From Pseudomonadota bacterium (lineage in GTDB: Bacteria > Pseudomonadota > Gammaproteobacteria > Xanthomonadales > Xanthomonadaceae), in contig JAHWKC010000001.1 of NCBI GenBank assembly GCA_019348095.1, positions 1 through 24,316 of the forward strand: a stretch of 24,316 nucleotides of DNA. Direction: 5' to 3'. The notes under the pieces were generated by a model. The model worked only from the letters and a program-made list of their open reading frames with translations. It was not told where the DNA came from and ran no database searches. The translations under genes were made by a program, and so were the position numbers. Of the stretch, positions 1-6,391 are shown piece by piece; position 1 is the stretch's first letter; every line of letters starts with the position of its first letter.

Positions 1-1679
1 CGGGCGCCCGGCAACGAGAGGACGACGTCCGCTTCCCCCGCGGGCGCCCGCCGCAGCCGACCGCTCGCCTCCAGCACGTCCAGCGCCTCGGCCAGGAAGG
101 GCGTCGCCGTTCCCGGCACGTGCACCCGGGGCGGCAGCCGCACCCTGGCCGCGAACCAGCGCCGATCGTCAGCCCGGAGGGCGTCGGGATCGGTCTCCAC
201 GTACCCTTCGATCCATCCGGCGGGGAAGGGTCCGAACGGCAGCACGGCGGTGGCCCCCGGCGGAGCCGCGCCGGCGGCGCGGATGCGGTCGCTGATGTCG
301 TGCGCGTGCACCACCACGCCCTCGACCTCTTCGCCGGGCTGGTGCGGAACGTAGTGCACGTCGAAATGGTGGGCCATGCCGGCGCGGTGGAAGGTAGCGG
401 GGAAGCGCACCGTCTCGCCCGCGAACGCCCGGTCCAGGTAGGGCGCGATGACCTTTAGCATCTCCGGCTCGTGCACCGCTGACAGCTTGGCGCCCTGGAT
501 GCCCTTGCCCGGATACCACTCCTCGTACAGGCTGTTGAACAGGCGGTAGCGCCGGCCGCGGTCGAGATAGCCGATGAAGGCCGGGATGCGGTCGATGATC
601 GAACGCATCAGCAGGCGCTGGGTGCGCAGCGTGCTGTCGATGCGCTTGCGCTCGGTGACGTCCACGGCAAGCAGCGCGACCTCGTCCTCGGCCACCACCA
701 CGGCGGTCAACAGCAGCCAGGCGCTGCTGCCGTCGGGCCGCAGCACCTGCACTTCGCGCGGCCCGTAGCCGCCGGCGCGCTGCAGGGTCTGGCGCAGCCC
801 CATCGGCGAGGAGGCATCCGGCAGCCGGTCCCAGTGCAGGGCCTGGTCGAGGTCGGCCTCGCCCAGCAGCATGCGCCGGAAGGCGCGGTTGCCGAGCCAG
901 CGCTGGCCGGCGAGGTCGGTGAAGCAGATGCCCCACAGGTCGGTCTCGAACACGGCGCGAAGTTTTCGTTCGCTCAGCGCCAGGGCAGCCTCGTGCTGGT
1001 CTGAACGCCGGCGAATGAACAGCAGCCGCCCCAGCGCGTCCTTGGAGGAGCTGCGCAGGCGGATGCTGGTGACTGCCAGCGAACCGATGGCGGGCAGCGG
1101 CGCGTCGATCACCACCGTCGCCAAGTGCGTCCCGCCGCCTGCATCCGGATCGGGCTGGTCGAATGCTGCCGCGTCCAGGCCGGGCACCAGTTCGGCGATC
1201 GCGCGCCCTTGCGCGTGGCGGGCCGACACCCCGAGCAGGTGCTCGGCAGCGGGATTGAAGTAGCGCACGCGTTCGGCGTCGTCGATCGCGATCACGCCAT
1301 CATCGATCCCACGCAGCACCGTGGTCAGGTGCGCCTGCCGTTCGATCGCGACCCGGCGCTGCTCGCGCGACTGCGAAATCAGCAGCACCACCAGGCTGGC
1401 GATGACGGTGAACACCACGATCCAGGGCGGATCGCTGTCGAGGCCGGCCTGCGGTACCAGCCACGCCACCGCCAGCACCGCAACGATCGCGGCGAACCCG
1501 CCACGCCGTCCGGCGAGCACCGCCGCGGCGATCACCGCCAGATAGCACACGCTCATCGGCAGCACGCCGCCGGCGTTGCGGCCGTAGTAGGCGTAAAGCG
1601 AAGCGGCGATCGCGACCAGGATCAGGGCGACGACGATGTCCCTGAGCCATAGCCATGACGCGGCCGCGCGCTCGTTCAT
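1..1679 (-). CDS. Membrane PAS-domain sensor protein, partial (runs off left edge)
   Basis: The reading frame opens at ATG 1679-1677 and stays open for 559 codons to the window edge. Residues 12-104 hold about four hydrophobic segments, resembling the DUF4118/KdpD-type membrane sensor region. Three PAS-like domains follow at about 117-228, 237-346 (ending in the typical DVTERKR) and 357-466 (ending HDISDR). No H-box or ATPase domain is visible in the part shown. The last 89 residues (471-559) are not coiled-coil or transmitter-like; from memory they resemble the extracytoplasmic part of BatA-type aerotolerance proteins (ALRADDRRWFA). The start codon overlaps the stop of the preceding cistron as ATGA, so translation is probably coupled. 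It is the third gene of an operon with a sigma-54 activator and is therefore likely the signal input for it. The sensing role is inferred, and the C-terminal function is unknown. Confidence 0.75.
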   Translation of the reverse strand, partial: MNERAAASWLWLRDIVVALILVAIAASLYAYYGRNAGGVLPMSVCYLAVIAAAVLAGRRGGFAAIVAVLAVAWLVPQAGLDSDPPWIVVFTVIASLVVLLISQSREQRRVAIERQAHLTTVLRGIDDGVIAIDDAERVRYFNPAAEHLLGVSARHAQGRAIAELVPGLDAAAFDQPDPDAGGGTHLATVVIDAPLPAIGSLAVTSIRLRSSSKDALGRLLFIRRRSDQHEAALALSERKLRAVFETDLWGICFTDLAGQRWLGNRAFRRMLLGEADLDQALHWDRLPDASSPMGLRQTLQRAGGYGPREVQVLRPDGSSAWLLLTAVVVAEDEVALLAVDVTERKRIDSTLRTQRLLMRSIIDRIPAFIGYLDRGRRYRLFNSLYEEWYPGKGIQGAKLSAVHEPEMLKVIAPYLDRAFAGETVRFPATFHRAGMAHHFDVHYVPHQPGEEVEGVVVHAHDISDRIRAAGAAPPGATAVLPFGPFPAGWIEGYVETDPDALRADDRRWFAARVRLPPRVHVPGTATPFLAEALDVLEASGRLRRAPAGEADVVLSLPGA

Positions 1680-1969
1680 CGGTGTGGCGAGGGATCACCG
1701 GGGCGGGCGCTTGGGTGGGCGCCGGAGGGCCGTTCGCCCGGAGCGCCGCCATCGGCATGCCCGTCGCGGCCGGGCTGAGCGCTCAACAGCGCCGCCGCGC
1801 GACGGCAGGCACCCTCCACGCGATCGATGTTGACCCTCGCCTGGTCGGGCTGGCCTGCCTCGAGCAATGATCTGGCCGCCGCGGCGGCCATCGTCGCGGT
1901 GTTGACCTCGTTGCGCAGCCGGTGCACCCATTGCGAGAAGCCGGCATCCGGAGCCGTCGAACCGCCCAT
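1676..1969 (-). CDS. Small H-box-like (DHp-like) protein, 97 aa
   Basis: I do not recognise a named family. The protein begins at ATG 1969 (or GTG 1972) behind a GGAGG ribosome site. This start overlaps the TGA of the response-regulator gene as TGATG, and its own TGA overlaps the next start as ATGA. Residues 11-62 form a predicted helical hairpin. Its first helix contains VHRLRNEVN with His16, which resembles the phospho-acceptor H-box of histidine kinases (H-E-L-R-N-P). The second helix is ARVNIDRVEGACRRAAALL. The C-terminal third is rich in Gly, Pro, Arg and Ser and looks disordered. No ATP-binding domain is present. Wedged between a receiver-containing activator and a membrane PAS protein, it could be a detached dimerisation/phosphotransfer module, but this is inference. 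The codon positions look coding and the overlaps on both sides support a real gene. Confidence 0.65.
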   Translation of the reverse strand: MGGSTAPDAGFSQWVHRLRNEVNTATMAAAAARSLLEAGQPDQARVNIDRVEGACRRAAALLSAQPGRDGHADGGAPGERPSGAHPSARPGDPSPHR

Positions 1970-3306
1970 CACCCCTCCGCCGTCGGCGCGTTGCCGCGCA
2001 ACCTCGCCAACTGGTTGTGGATGGTGCGCACGCTGACCCCCAGCGCTTCGGCGGTCCGGGTGCGGTCGTTGTCGAAATGGGCCAGCGTCTTGAGCAGCAT
2101 CTCGCGCTCGATCTCGGCATAGCTGGTGCCGACGGTGAACGAGACCGTGGTCGCGTCGTGATGCACCGGAGCACTACGGCGATAACCCGTCGTCACCTTG
2201 ATCTCATGCCCGCTGCTGACCAGGAACGCACGCTGGATGGCGCTGCGCAACTCGCGCACGTTGCCCGGCCAACGGTGCTCCAGCAGCACCCGGTCGGTGC
2301 CCGGCGCGAAGCGCTTCTCGACCTGGTAGTGGGCGTTGAGCCGGTCGAGGAAGAACTGCGCCAGCAGCACCACGTCGCGGCCCCTCGAGCGCAGTGGCGG
2401 CAACTCGACGTGGAAGTCGGCCAACCGGTAGAACAGGTCATCGCGCAGTGCACCGGCCTCGACCGCGGCCATCGGCTCGCGGTTGGTTGCCGCAACCACG
2501 CGCACGTCGGTGTCGATGCCCTCGCTGCCGCCAACCCGGGTCACTGTCCCGGTCTCCAGCACGCGCAGCAGGTAGACCTGCAGCGACGGCGGCATCTCGG
2601 TGATCTCGTCGAGGAACAACGTGCCGTGGTTGGCCTGCTCGAAGAACCCGACGTGTCGGGTGGCCGCACCGGTGAAGCTGCCACGCTCGTGGCCGAACAG
2701 ATGACTGGCGAGCAGGTCCGGCGCGATTGCACCGCAGTTGACCGCCACAAAGGGGCCGCGCCGCCCGCTCTGCTCATGCACCGCACGCGCGACGAGCTCC
2801 TTGCCGGTGCCGCTTTCGCCGGAGATGAGCACCGTCACCTGGGTCGGCGCGACCCGGCCCAGTTCCTGGTGCAGGCGCTGGATGGCGCCGCACTCGCCGA
2901 TCATGCCGGCCCGCTCCACCGGCACCCGGATCGTCTGCGTGCGCGCCGCGGCCTGCGCAAGCAAGGCCTCGAACTGCTCCGGGCACAGCGGCTTGATCAG
3001 GTAGTCGACCACCGGCAGCGAGACCGCCTTGGCGGCCGACTCGACCGAGGGCTGGCCGGTCACGACCGCGATCTGGCCGTGCTGGAGCAGGTCAAGGTCA
3101 TCGAGCAGGTCGAAACCGCTGCCGTCGGGCAGGGTCAGATCGAGCAACATCAGGTCGAGGGCGGGCAGGTGCGTGAAGCGCCGCGACTGTTCCAGGCTGT
3201 GCGCCATGTACGGGGTGAACCCGCGCGCGCGCGCGAAATCGGCAGCCGCCTGTGCGAAGTCGTGATCGTCATCGACGATCAGCAGAGTCGGACTGTGCTG
3301 CGGCAT
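1969..3306 (-). CDS. NtrC-family sigma-54-dependent response regulator
   Basis: This is a 445-aa two-component activator that would remodel sigma-54 RNA polymerase when phosphorylated. The receiver domain (about 7-120) has acidic pocket D12-D14, phospho-acceptor Asp56 (LMLLDLTLP) and Lys105. The AAA+ domain (about 132-365) has Walker A GESGTGKE at 163-170, the sigma-54 contact loop as GSFTGA at 209-214 (Ser in place of the usual Ala), Walker B TLFLDE near 229-234 and the WPGNVREL motif near 346-353. A Fis-type helix-turn-helix closes the protein at about 405-438. I start at ATG 3306 because GGAAGGG lies 5 nt upstream; an in-frame ATG at 3321 has no good ribosome site. It is the first gene of a three-gene overlapping operon. 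It lies divergently from genes with -24/-12 promoters, which are its likely targets. Confidence 0.93.
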   Translation of the reverse strand: MPQHSPTLLIVDDDHDFAQAAADFARARGFTPYMAHSLEQSRRFTHLPALDLMLLDLTLPDGSGFDLLDDLDLLQHGQIAVVTGQPSVESAAKAVSLPVVDYLIKPLCPEQFEALLAQAAARTQTIRVPVERAGMIGECGAIQRLHQELGRVAPTQVTVLISGESGTGKELVARAVHEQSGRRGPFVAVNCGAIAPDLLASHLFGHERGSFTGAATRHVGFFEQANHGTLFLDEITEMPPSLQVYLLRVLETGTVTRVGGSEGIDTDVRVVAATNREPMAAVEAGALRDDLFYRLADFHVELPPLRSRGRDVVLLAQFFLDRLNAHYQVEKRFAPGTDRVLLEHRWPGNVRELRSAIQRAFLVSSGHEIKVTTGYRRSAPVHHDATTVSFTVGTSYAEIEREMLLKTLAHFDNDRTRTAEALGVSVRTIHNQLARLRGNAPTAEG

Positions 3307-3476
3307 TCGATCCCTTCCCATCGGTATTCATCCGAGTAGGCGAGGCTAGGCGGCGTCGGGTTAATAACGTGTCGTTGCCAACGCTGAACGCTCCGGATTC
3401 GGGAAATCGCTGCACTTCCGTGAAGAATTTTCGACCGCGCTGGCCGCAGCGGACCCATGCGTGCCGTGCTGCTGAC

Positions 3477-3492
3477 GGGAACGATTCTTGCG
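3477..3492 (+). promoter_or_regulatory. Candidate weak sigma-54 promoter for the DUF4142 gene
   Basis: GGGAACGATTCTTGCG has the invariant GG at 3478-3479 and GC at 3490-3491 with exactly ten bases between them. The -24 element deviates from TGGCACG at two positions. Its position, about 90 bp upstream of the start, and the three strong sites nearby make it plausible. Confidence 0.45.
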
Positions 3493-3520
3493 CCACTCCC
3501 GCCGGGTCGGCTGCCCGTCA

Positions 3521-3538
3521 CGTTGGCTGTTTCCAACG
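3521..3538. promoter_or_regulatory. Inverted repeat CGTTGG-N6-CCAACG, candidate activator site
   Basis: Perfect 6-bp arms flank a 6-bp spacer. On the minus strand it reads CGTTGGAAACAGCCAACG, sharing GGAAACA with palindromes near the other sigma-54 promoters. It lies between the proposed promoter and the DUF4142 start, so it could also act as a leader hairpin. Confidence 0.4.
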
Positions 3539-3578
3539 GGCTGCACGCCCTGCTCCTCCCCCCGAACCCGGAGATCCC

Positions 3579-4193
3579 ATGAAAAAGTTCAGTACCTGTC
3601 TGGCCGTCGGTGGCGTGCTCGCCGCCAGCGTGGTCGGCGCCTTGATGCTGGCTTCCCCCGCCCCGACCACGCGGGCGCGCCGCCAGTCGCGGCGGCCCGA
3701 TCTCGCATTCCATGCCAGGGCGTTGCGCGCCGGGGTGGCGGCGGTCGCCGCGAGCCGGCTGGCGCAGGAGCGCTCGGACGACGACGAACTGCGGCGCCTG
3801 GCCGAGCGCATCGAGCAGGATCACATCGCGTCCAATGCCGCCTTGGCCGAAGCCAGCGGCCTGCCGTCGAGTGAGCCGGGGCTGGCCCACCAGATCCGGC
3901 TCGACCGGCTCGAGCGCCTGTCGAGCGCTACCTTCGACCGCGCTTGGCTGGAGCACATGCACCGTGACCACGCGCAGTCGATCGCGCTTTACCAGCGGGC
4001 TGGACGCACTGCCACCGAGGCGCAGACCCGCGCCCACGTCGAGGAGACACTTGGCATGCTGCGTGAGCATGCCGAGCAGATCGATGCCCTGCTGACGACG
4101 ATGCTAACAACGCCCGAACTATTTCCAGAGCACGAACTTGGCCAGACCGACGCGGACGAAACGAGCCCGCAAGCGGGCACCTTGGCGCACTAG
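3579..4193 (+). CDS. DUF4142 ferritin-like exported protein
   Basis: The 204-aa product starts at ATG 3579 behind GGAG. Residues 1-26 (MKKFSTCLAVGG...) form a signal peptide or N-terminal anchor, so it is probably periplasmic. The rest is nearly all helical and fits the DUF4142 four-helix, ferritin-like family: helix one has RAGVAAVAASRLAQERS, helix two RRLAERIEQDHIASNAALAE, and later helices carry MHRDHAQSIALYQ and REHAEQIDALL. The repeated D/E-H pairs are characteristic. Family members often occur among stress-induced genes, but no biochemical activity is established to my knowledge. An acidic tail of about 20 residues follows. It sits downstream of a candidate sigma-54 promoter, divergent from the sigma-54 activator operon. 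Confidence 0.85.
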   Translation: MKKFSTCLAVGGVLAASVVGALMLASPAPTTRARRQSRRPDLAFHARALRAGVAAVAASRLAQERSDDDELRRLAERIEQDHIASNAALAEASGLPSSEPGLAHQIRLDRLERLSSATFDRAWLEHMHRDHAQSIALYQRAGRTATEAQTRAHVEETLGMLREHAEQIDALLTTMLTTPELFPEHELGQTDADETSPQAGTLAH

Positions 4194-4242
4194 TCCGACC
4201 TCCACGCGACGCGGCGACACAGGGCGCCGCGTCCACGAGTGT

Positions 4243-4254
4243 CCGGAAAGACCG
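4243..4254. promoter_or_regulatory. GGAAAGA palindrome beside promoter
   Basis: CCGGAAAGACCG (CGG-AAAGA-CCG) lies 2 bp upstream of the next -24 element. It resembles the GGAAACA palindromes upstream of the neighbouring sigma-54 promoters. It is too close for a classical enhancer, so it may instead modulate polymerase binding. Confidence 0.35.
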
Positions 4255-4255
4255 C

Positions 4256-4271
4256 TGGCATGAGAGTTGCG
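4256..4271 (+). promoter_or_regulatory. Sigma-54 (-24/-12) promoter, disordered-protein gene
   Basis: TGGCATGAGAGTTGCG matches TGGCAYG-N4-TTGCR, with GG at 4257-4258, ten bases, then GC at 4269-4270. Transcription would start near 4282, giving a leader of about 40 nt before the ATG at 4324. Confidence 0.82.
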
Positions 4272-4323
4272 AGACCCAGATCGCCTCACTTCCGAGGCGT
4301 ATCCACAGCTCCGGAGAGCGACC

Positions 4324-4488
4324 ATGCCGAACAACAATCCGCAAGGTGAAAACCAGCACACCAAGCGTGCCGGTGGCAGCAGCCAGAAGCAGGACAGTCA
4401 GAGCAGCAGCGGCCGCAATGGATCGCAGGGCAGCAAGCAGGCCAAGAGCGCTGGCAGCAGCAGCAGTTCCAAAAAGCAACAGCGCTGA
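4324..4488 (+). CDS. Small hydrophilic disordered protein, 54 aa
   Basis: I do not recognise the family. The ATG at 4324 has GGAGAG upstream. The product is almost wholly Ser, Gln, Lys, Gly and Asn (MPNNNPQGENQHTKR at the start, SSSSSKKQQR at the end), with no Cys, Trp, Tyr, Phe, Leu, Ile or Val. It should be disordered and basic, with hydrophilin-like composition. A strong sigma-54 promoter precedes it and a strong terminator follows within 10 bp, so it is a separately transcribed unit and a real gene despite its low complexity. An in-frame upstream ATG at 4267 lies within the promoter and can be discarded. The pairing with another small low-complexity protein gene under the same promoter type suggests a protective or condensate-forming role under stress; this is inference. 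Confidence 0.75.
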   Translation: MPNNNPQGENQHTKRAGGSSQKQDSQSSSGRNGSQGSKQAKSAGSSSSSKKQQR

Positions 4489-4497
4489 TGTAGCAGT

Positions 4498-4533
4498 GGC
4501 GCGCGCCCTCCCCCCCCGGGGCGCGCGCCTTTT
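4498..4533 (+). terminator. Rho-independent terminator
   Basis: The arms GGCGCGCGCC (4498-4507) and GGCGCGCGCC (4520-4529) form a very stable stem with a C-rich loop, followed by TTTT. It ends the 54-aa protein transcript. Confidence 0.88.
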
Positions 4534-4570
4534 CAGGAAACACTGTGCGCGCCTTTTCCGGAAACACCGG
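4534..4570. promoter_or_regulatory. Paired GGAAACAC palindromes, candidate enhancer of the dehydrogenase gene
   Basis: CAGGAAACACTG (4534-4545) and CCGGAAACACCGG (4558-4570) are two copies of one motif spaced 24 bp apart, each preceded by GCGCGCCTTTTC. They lie about 85-120 bp upstream of the -24 element, the usual distance for an NtrC-type activator bound as dimers. A further CGGAA-N5-TTCCG repeat is at 4597-4611. Binding by the local activator is inferred. Confidence 0.5.
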
Positions 4571-4652
4571 TAGAGCGGCGGGCGCACTTTTTTCCCCGGA
4601 AATTTCTTCCGCGGCCGCTCCCGGCGACAGACCGGTCTTTGTGCCGCTGCCG

Positions 4653-4668
4653 TGGCACGTCCCTTGCG
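4653..4668 (+). promoter_or_regulatory. Sigma-54 (-24/-12) promoter, dehydrogenase gene
   Basis: TGGCACGTCCCTTGCG is a perfect match to TGGCACG-N4-TTGCR, with GG at 4654-4655 and GC at 4666-4667. The expected start of transcription is near 4679, 23 nt before the ATG. Confidence 0.92.
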
Positions 4669-4701
4669 ATCCGTTCCCTGACCCCCGGCAAAGGAAGCGC
4701 A

Positions 4702-5868
4702 ATGAAGGCCCTGACCTACCAAGGCGCGCACGACGTGCGCGTGGAAACCGTCCCCGACCCTGTCATCCAGTACGAGCAGGACGTGGTGCTGCGGGTGACC
4801 GCGACCGCAATCTGCGGATCGGACCTGCACCTGTATCGCGGCAGCATCCCACTGGTGAAGGATGGCGACATCCTCGGCCACGAGTTCATGGGCGTGATCG
4901 AGGACGTCGGCCCGGGCGTGACCGGGCTCAGGAAGGGCGACCGCGTGGTGGTCCCGTTCAACATCGCCTGCGGCCAGTGCTTCTTCTGCGAGCGCGAGCT
5001 GACCGCCGCCTGCGAGAACTCCAATCCCGACCGCGGCGCGATCCTCAACAAGAAGGACATCCCCTCGGCCGCCGCCATGTTCGGCTACTCCCATCTGTAC
5101 GGTGGCGTGCCGGGCGGCCAGGCCGAGTTCGTGCGGGTGCCGTACGCCGATACCAACACCCTGAAGCTGCCCGACGGACTCAGCGACGAGCAGGTGCTGT
5201 TTTTGTCCGACATCCTGCCCACCGGCTACCAGGCCGCGATCAATGCCGGGATCACCCAGGGCTCGAGCGTGGCGATCTTCGGCGCCGGTCCGGTCGGCTA
5301 CATGAGTGCGGCCTGCGCACGGCTGCTCGGTGCCGAGCGCATATTCATGGTCGACCACCACCCCTACCGGCTCGATTTCGCCAGGCGAACCTACGGGGTG
5401 GAAACGATCGATTTCGACGAGCACGACGACCCGGCACAGCTCATCAACGACGCGACCCAGGGCCGCGGCGTCGACGCGTCGATCGATGCGGTGGGTTTCG
5501 AGGCAAAGGGCAGCACGACCGAGACGGTGCTGACCAAGCTCAAAATCGAAGGCAGCAGCGGCAAGGTCCTGCGCCAGGCGATCGCCTGCACGCGACGCGG
5601 CGGCACGGTCAGCGTTCCCGGCGTGTATGCCGGATTCATCCACGCGTTCCTGTTTGGCGATGCGTTCGACAAGGGCCTGTCGTTCAAGATGGGCCAGACC
5701 CACGTGCTCAAGTACATGCCGGAGCTGTTGGAGCACATTCAGATGGGCAACCTGAAGCCGGAGGTGATCATCTCCCATCGCATGCCGCTGTCGGAAGCGG
5801 CGCGCGGCTATGAGATGTTCAACGAAAAGCAGGACGACTGCCGCAAGATCGTGTTGACGCCCCATTGA
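4702..5868 (+). CDS. Zinc-dependent alcohol/formaldehyde dehydrogenase (MDR superfamily)
   Basis: The 388-aa product is a medium-chain zinc dehydrogenase that uses NAD(P) to oxidise an alcohol or aldehyde. Catalytic zinc ligands are Cys38 ([12 protein letters not shown]), His60-Glu61 (GHEF) and probably Asp170 (LSDILPTG). The structural zinc site is C90-C93-C96-C104 ([16 protein letters not shown]), and the Rossmann turn is GAGPVG at 194-199. The [17 protein letters not shown] and [15 protein letters not shown] segments place it nearest the glutathione-independent formaldehyde dehydrogenase-like (FdhA-like) branch; the substrate cannot be read from sequence. It has no signal peptide, so it is cytosolic. 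The start is fixed by AAGGA 6 nt upstream. A perfect sigma-54 promoter makes it a strong candidate target of the activator encoded at 1969-3306. A role in clearing reactive aldehydes during stress is inferred. Confidence 0.9.
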   Translation: MKALTYQGAHDVRVETVPDPVIQYEQDVVLRVTATAICGSDLHLYRGSIPLVKDGDILGHEFMGVIEDVGPGVTGLRKGDRVVVPFNIACGQCFFCERELTAACENSNPDRGAILNKKDIPSAAAMFGYSHLYGGVPGGQAEFVRVPYADTNTLKLPDGLSDEQVLFLSDILPTGYQAAINAGITQGSSVAIFGAGPVGYMSAACARLLGAERIFMVDHHPYRLDFARRTYGVETIDFDEHDDPAQLINDATQGRGVDASIDAVGFEAKGSTTETVLTKLKIEGSSGKVLRQAIACTRRGGTVSVPGVYAGFIHAFLFGDAFDKGLSFKMGQTHVLKYMPELLEHIQMGNLKPEVIISHRMPLSEAARGYEMFNEKQDDCRKIVLTPH

Positions 5869-5894
5869 CGGCAGCTGCAGCAAAGACAGCAGCG

Positions 5895-5908
5895 CTCGGA
5901 AACATTGG
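5895..5908. promoter_or_regulatory. GGAAACA motif, candidate activator site
   Basis: CTCGGAAACATTGG shares CxGGAAACA with the paired sites upstream of the dehydrogenase. It lies about 65-75 bp upstream of the next -24 element, in the range for a sigma-54 enhancer. Its dyad symmetry is weaker than that of the other copies. Confidence 0.42.
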
Positions 5909-5970
5909 TCCTGCAGGCAATAAATTCACCGCTCCATCGGCTTTGGCACGCCCTACGAAGGATCTTCTTG

Positions 5971-5986
5971 TGGCACGCGAATTGCG
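5971..5986 (+). promoter_or_regulatory. Sigma-54 (-24/-12) promoter, Gln/Gly repeat gene
   Basis: TGGCACGCGAATTGCG is a perfect consensus match, with GG at 5972-5973 and GC at 5984-5985. Transcription should begin near 5997, about 40 nt before the ATG. A second TGGCACG at 5944 lacks a -12 element. Confidence 0.92.
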
Positions 5987-6037
5987 ACATTCCAGTGTCG
6001 GCACCCTGCCGGCGAAACCCCACAATCGGAGCACGTC

Positions 6038-6256
6038 ATGGCTAATCAACGCGATCAACAAGGTCAGGGCCGCCAGGGCCAGAACGAACAGCAGCAGGGC
6101 CAGGGCCGCCAGGGCCAGAACGAGCAACAGCAGGGCCAGGGCCGCCAGGGCCAGGGCGAGCAACAGCAGGGCCAGGGACGCCAGGGCCAGAGCGACCCAT
6201 TGCAGGGTCAGGGTATGAATCGAGAAGAAGAACAAAACCGTCAGCAGCGCCGTTAA
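6038..6256 (+). CDS. Gln/Gly-rich tandem-repeat protein, 72 aa
   Basis: I do not recognise a named family. The ATG at 6038 follows GGAG at 7 nt spacing. The protein is built of a 12-residue unit, QGQGRQGQNEQQ, repeated about four times between residues 8 and 58. An acidic-then-basic tail, MNREEEQNRQQRR, follows. It has no hydrophobic core, Cys or aromatic residue and should be disordered and highly hydrated, with hydrophilin-like composition. A perfect sigma-54 promoter precedes it and a terminator follows, so it is a single-gene unit. Together with the 54-aa Ser/Gln/Lys protein it suggests that this regulon makes small protective disordered proteins, but no function is demonstrated. Repeat number probably varies between strains. 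Confidence 0.78.
   Translation: MANQRDQQGQGRQGQNEQQQGQGRQGQNEQQQGQGRQGQGEQQQGQGRQGQSDPLQGQGMNREEEQNRQQRR
6059..6195 (+). repeat. 36-bp in-frame tandem repeats
   Basis: About four copies of a 36-bp unit beginning CAGGGCCAGGGCCGCCAGGG run inside the Gln/Gly protein gene. The copies differ by a few third-position and one- or two-codon changes. They keep the frame, so they act at the protein level. Confidence 0.85.
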
Positions 6257-6271
6257 GAGCCTGCACTGCCG

Positions 6272-6306
6272 AACGCCTCGGGCCCCCTCCCGGGGCGTTC
6301 TTTTAT
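6272..6306 (+). terminator. Rho-independent terminator
   Basis: The arms GAACGCC (6272-6278) and GGCGTTC (6295-6301), with an inner CGGG/CCCG stem, are followed by TTTTA. It ends the Gln/Gly protein transcript. Confidence 0.88.
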
Positions 6307-6391
6307 TGCGGTGGCCATCACCGGCGGTGGTCAGGCTTCCAAGACACGCCCCAGAACGGAAGATCACGGCGACGCTGCCGGAAAGGACCTC

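Larger units (their letters stand above)
3307..3578. other. Divergent intergenic region, activator operon / DUF4142 gene
   Basis: This 272-bp stretch holds no supported gene. It must contain the promoter of the activator operon, for which I see no convincing -35/-10 pair, and the promoter of the DUF4142 gene. The sigma-54-like site and the CGTTGG/CCAACG inverted repeat are listed separately. Confidence 0.6.

Noticed and set aside
2017..3339. 440-codon plus-strand open frame opposite the sigma-54 activator
   Set aside because: It is the mirror of a clear NtrC-type gene, its product is a compositionally biased non-domain sequence, and high GC keeps antisense frames open.
3928..5883. 651-codon minus-strand open frame across several plus-strand genes
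   Set aside because: It crosses a terminator, two sigma-54 promoters and three well-supported genes, and its product shows no domain.
5944..5958. A second sigma-54 promoter at TGGCACG 5944
   Set aside because: Ten bases after the GG the sequence reads GA, so the required -12 GC is missing.
6059..6195. CRISPR-like regularly spaced repeats
   Set aside because: The repeats are contiguous, in frame and without unique spacers; they encode a repeat protein.
6293..6312. Sigma-54 promoter before the S9 peptidase (GGGGCG...TTGC)
   Set aside because: The spacing between GG and GC is 12 rather than 10, and the sequence is explained by the terminator.
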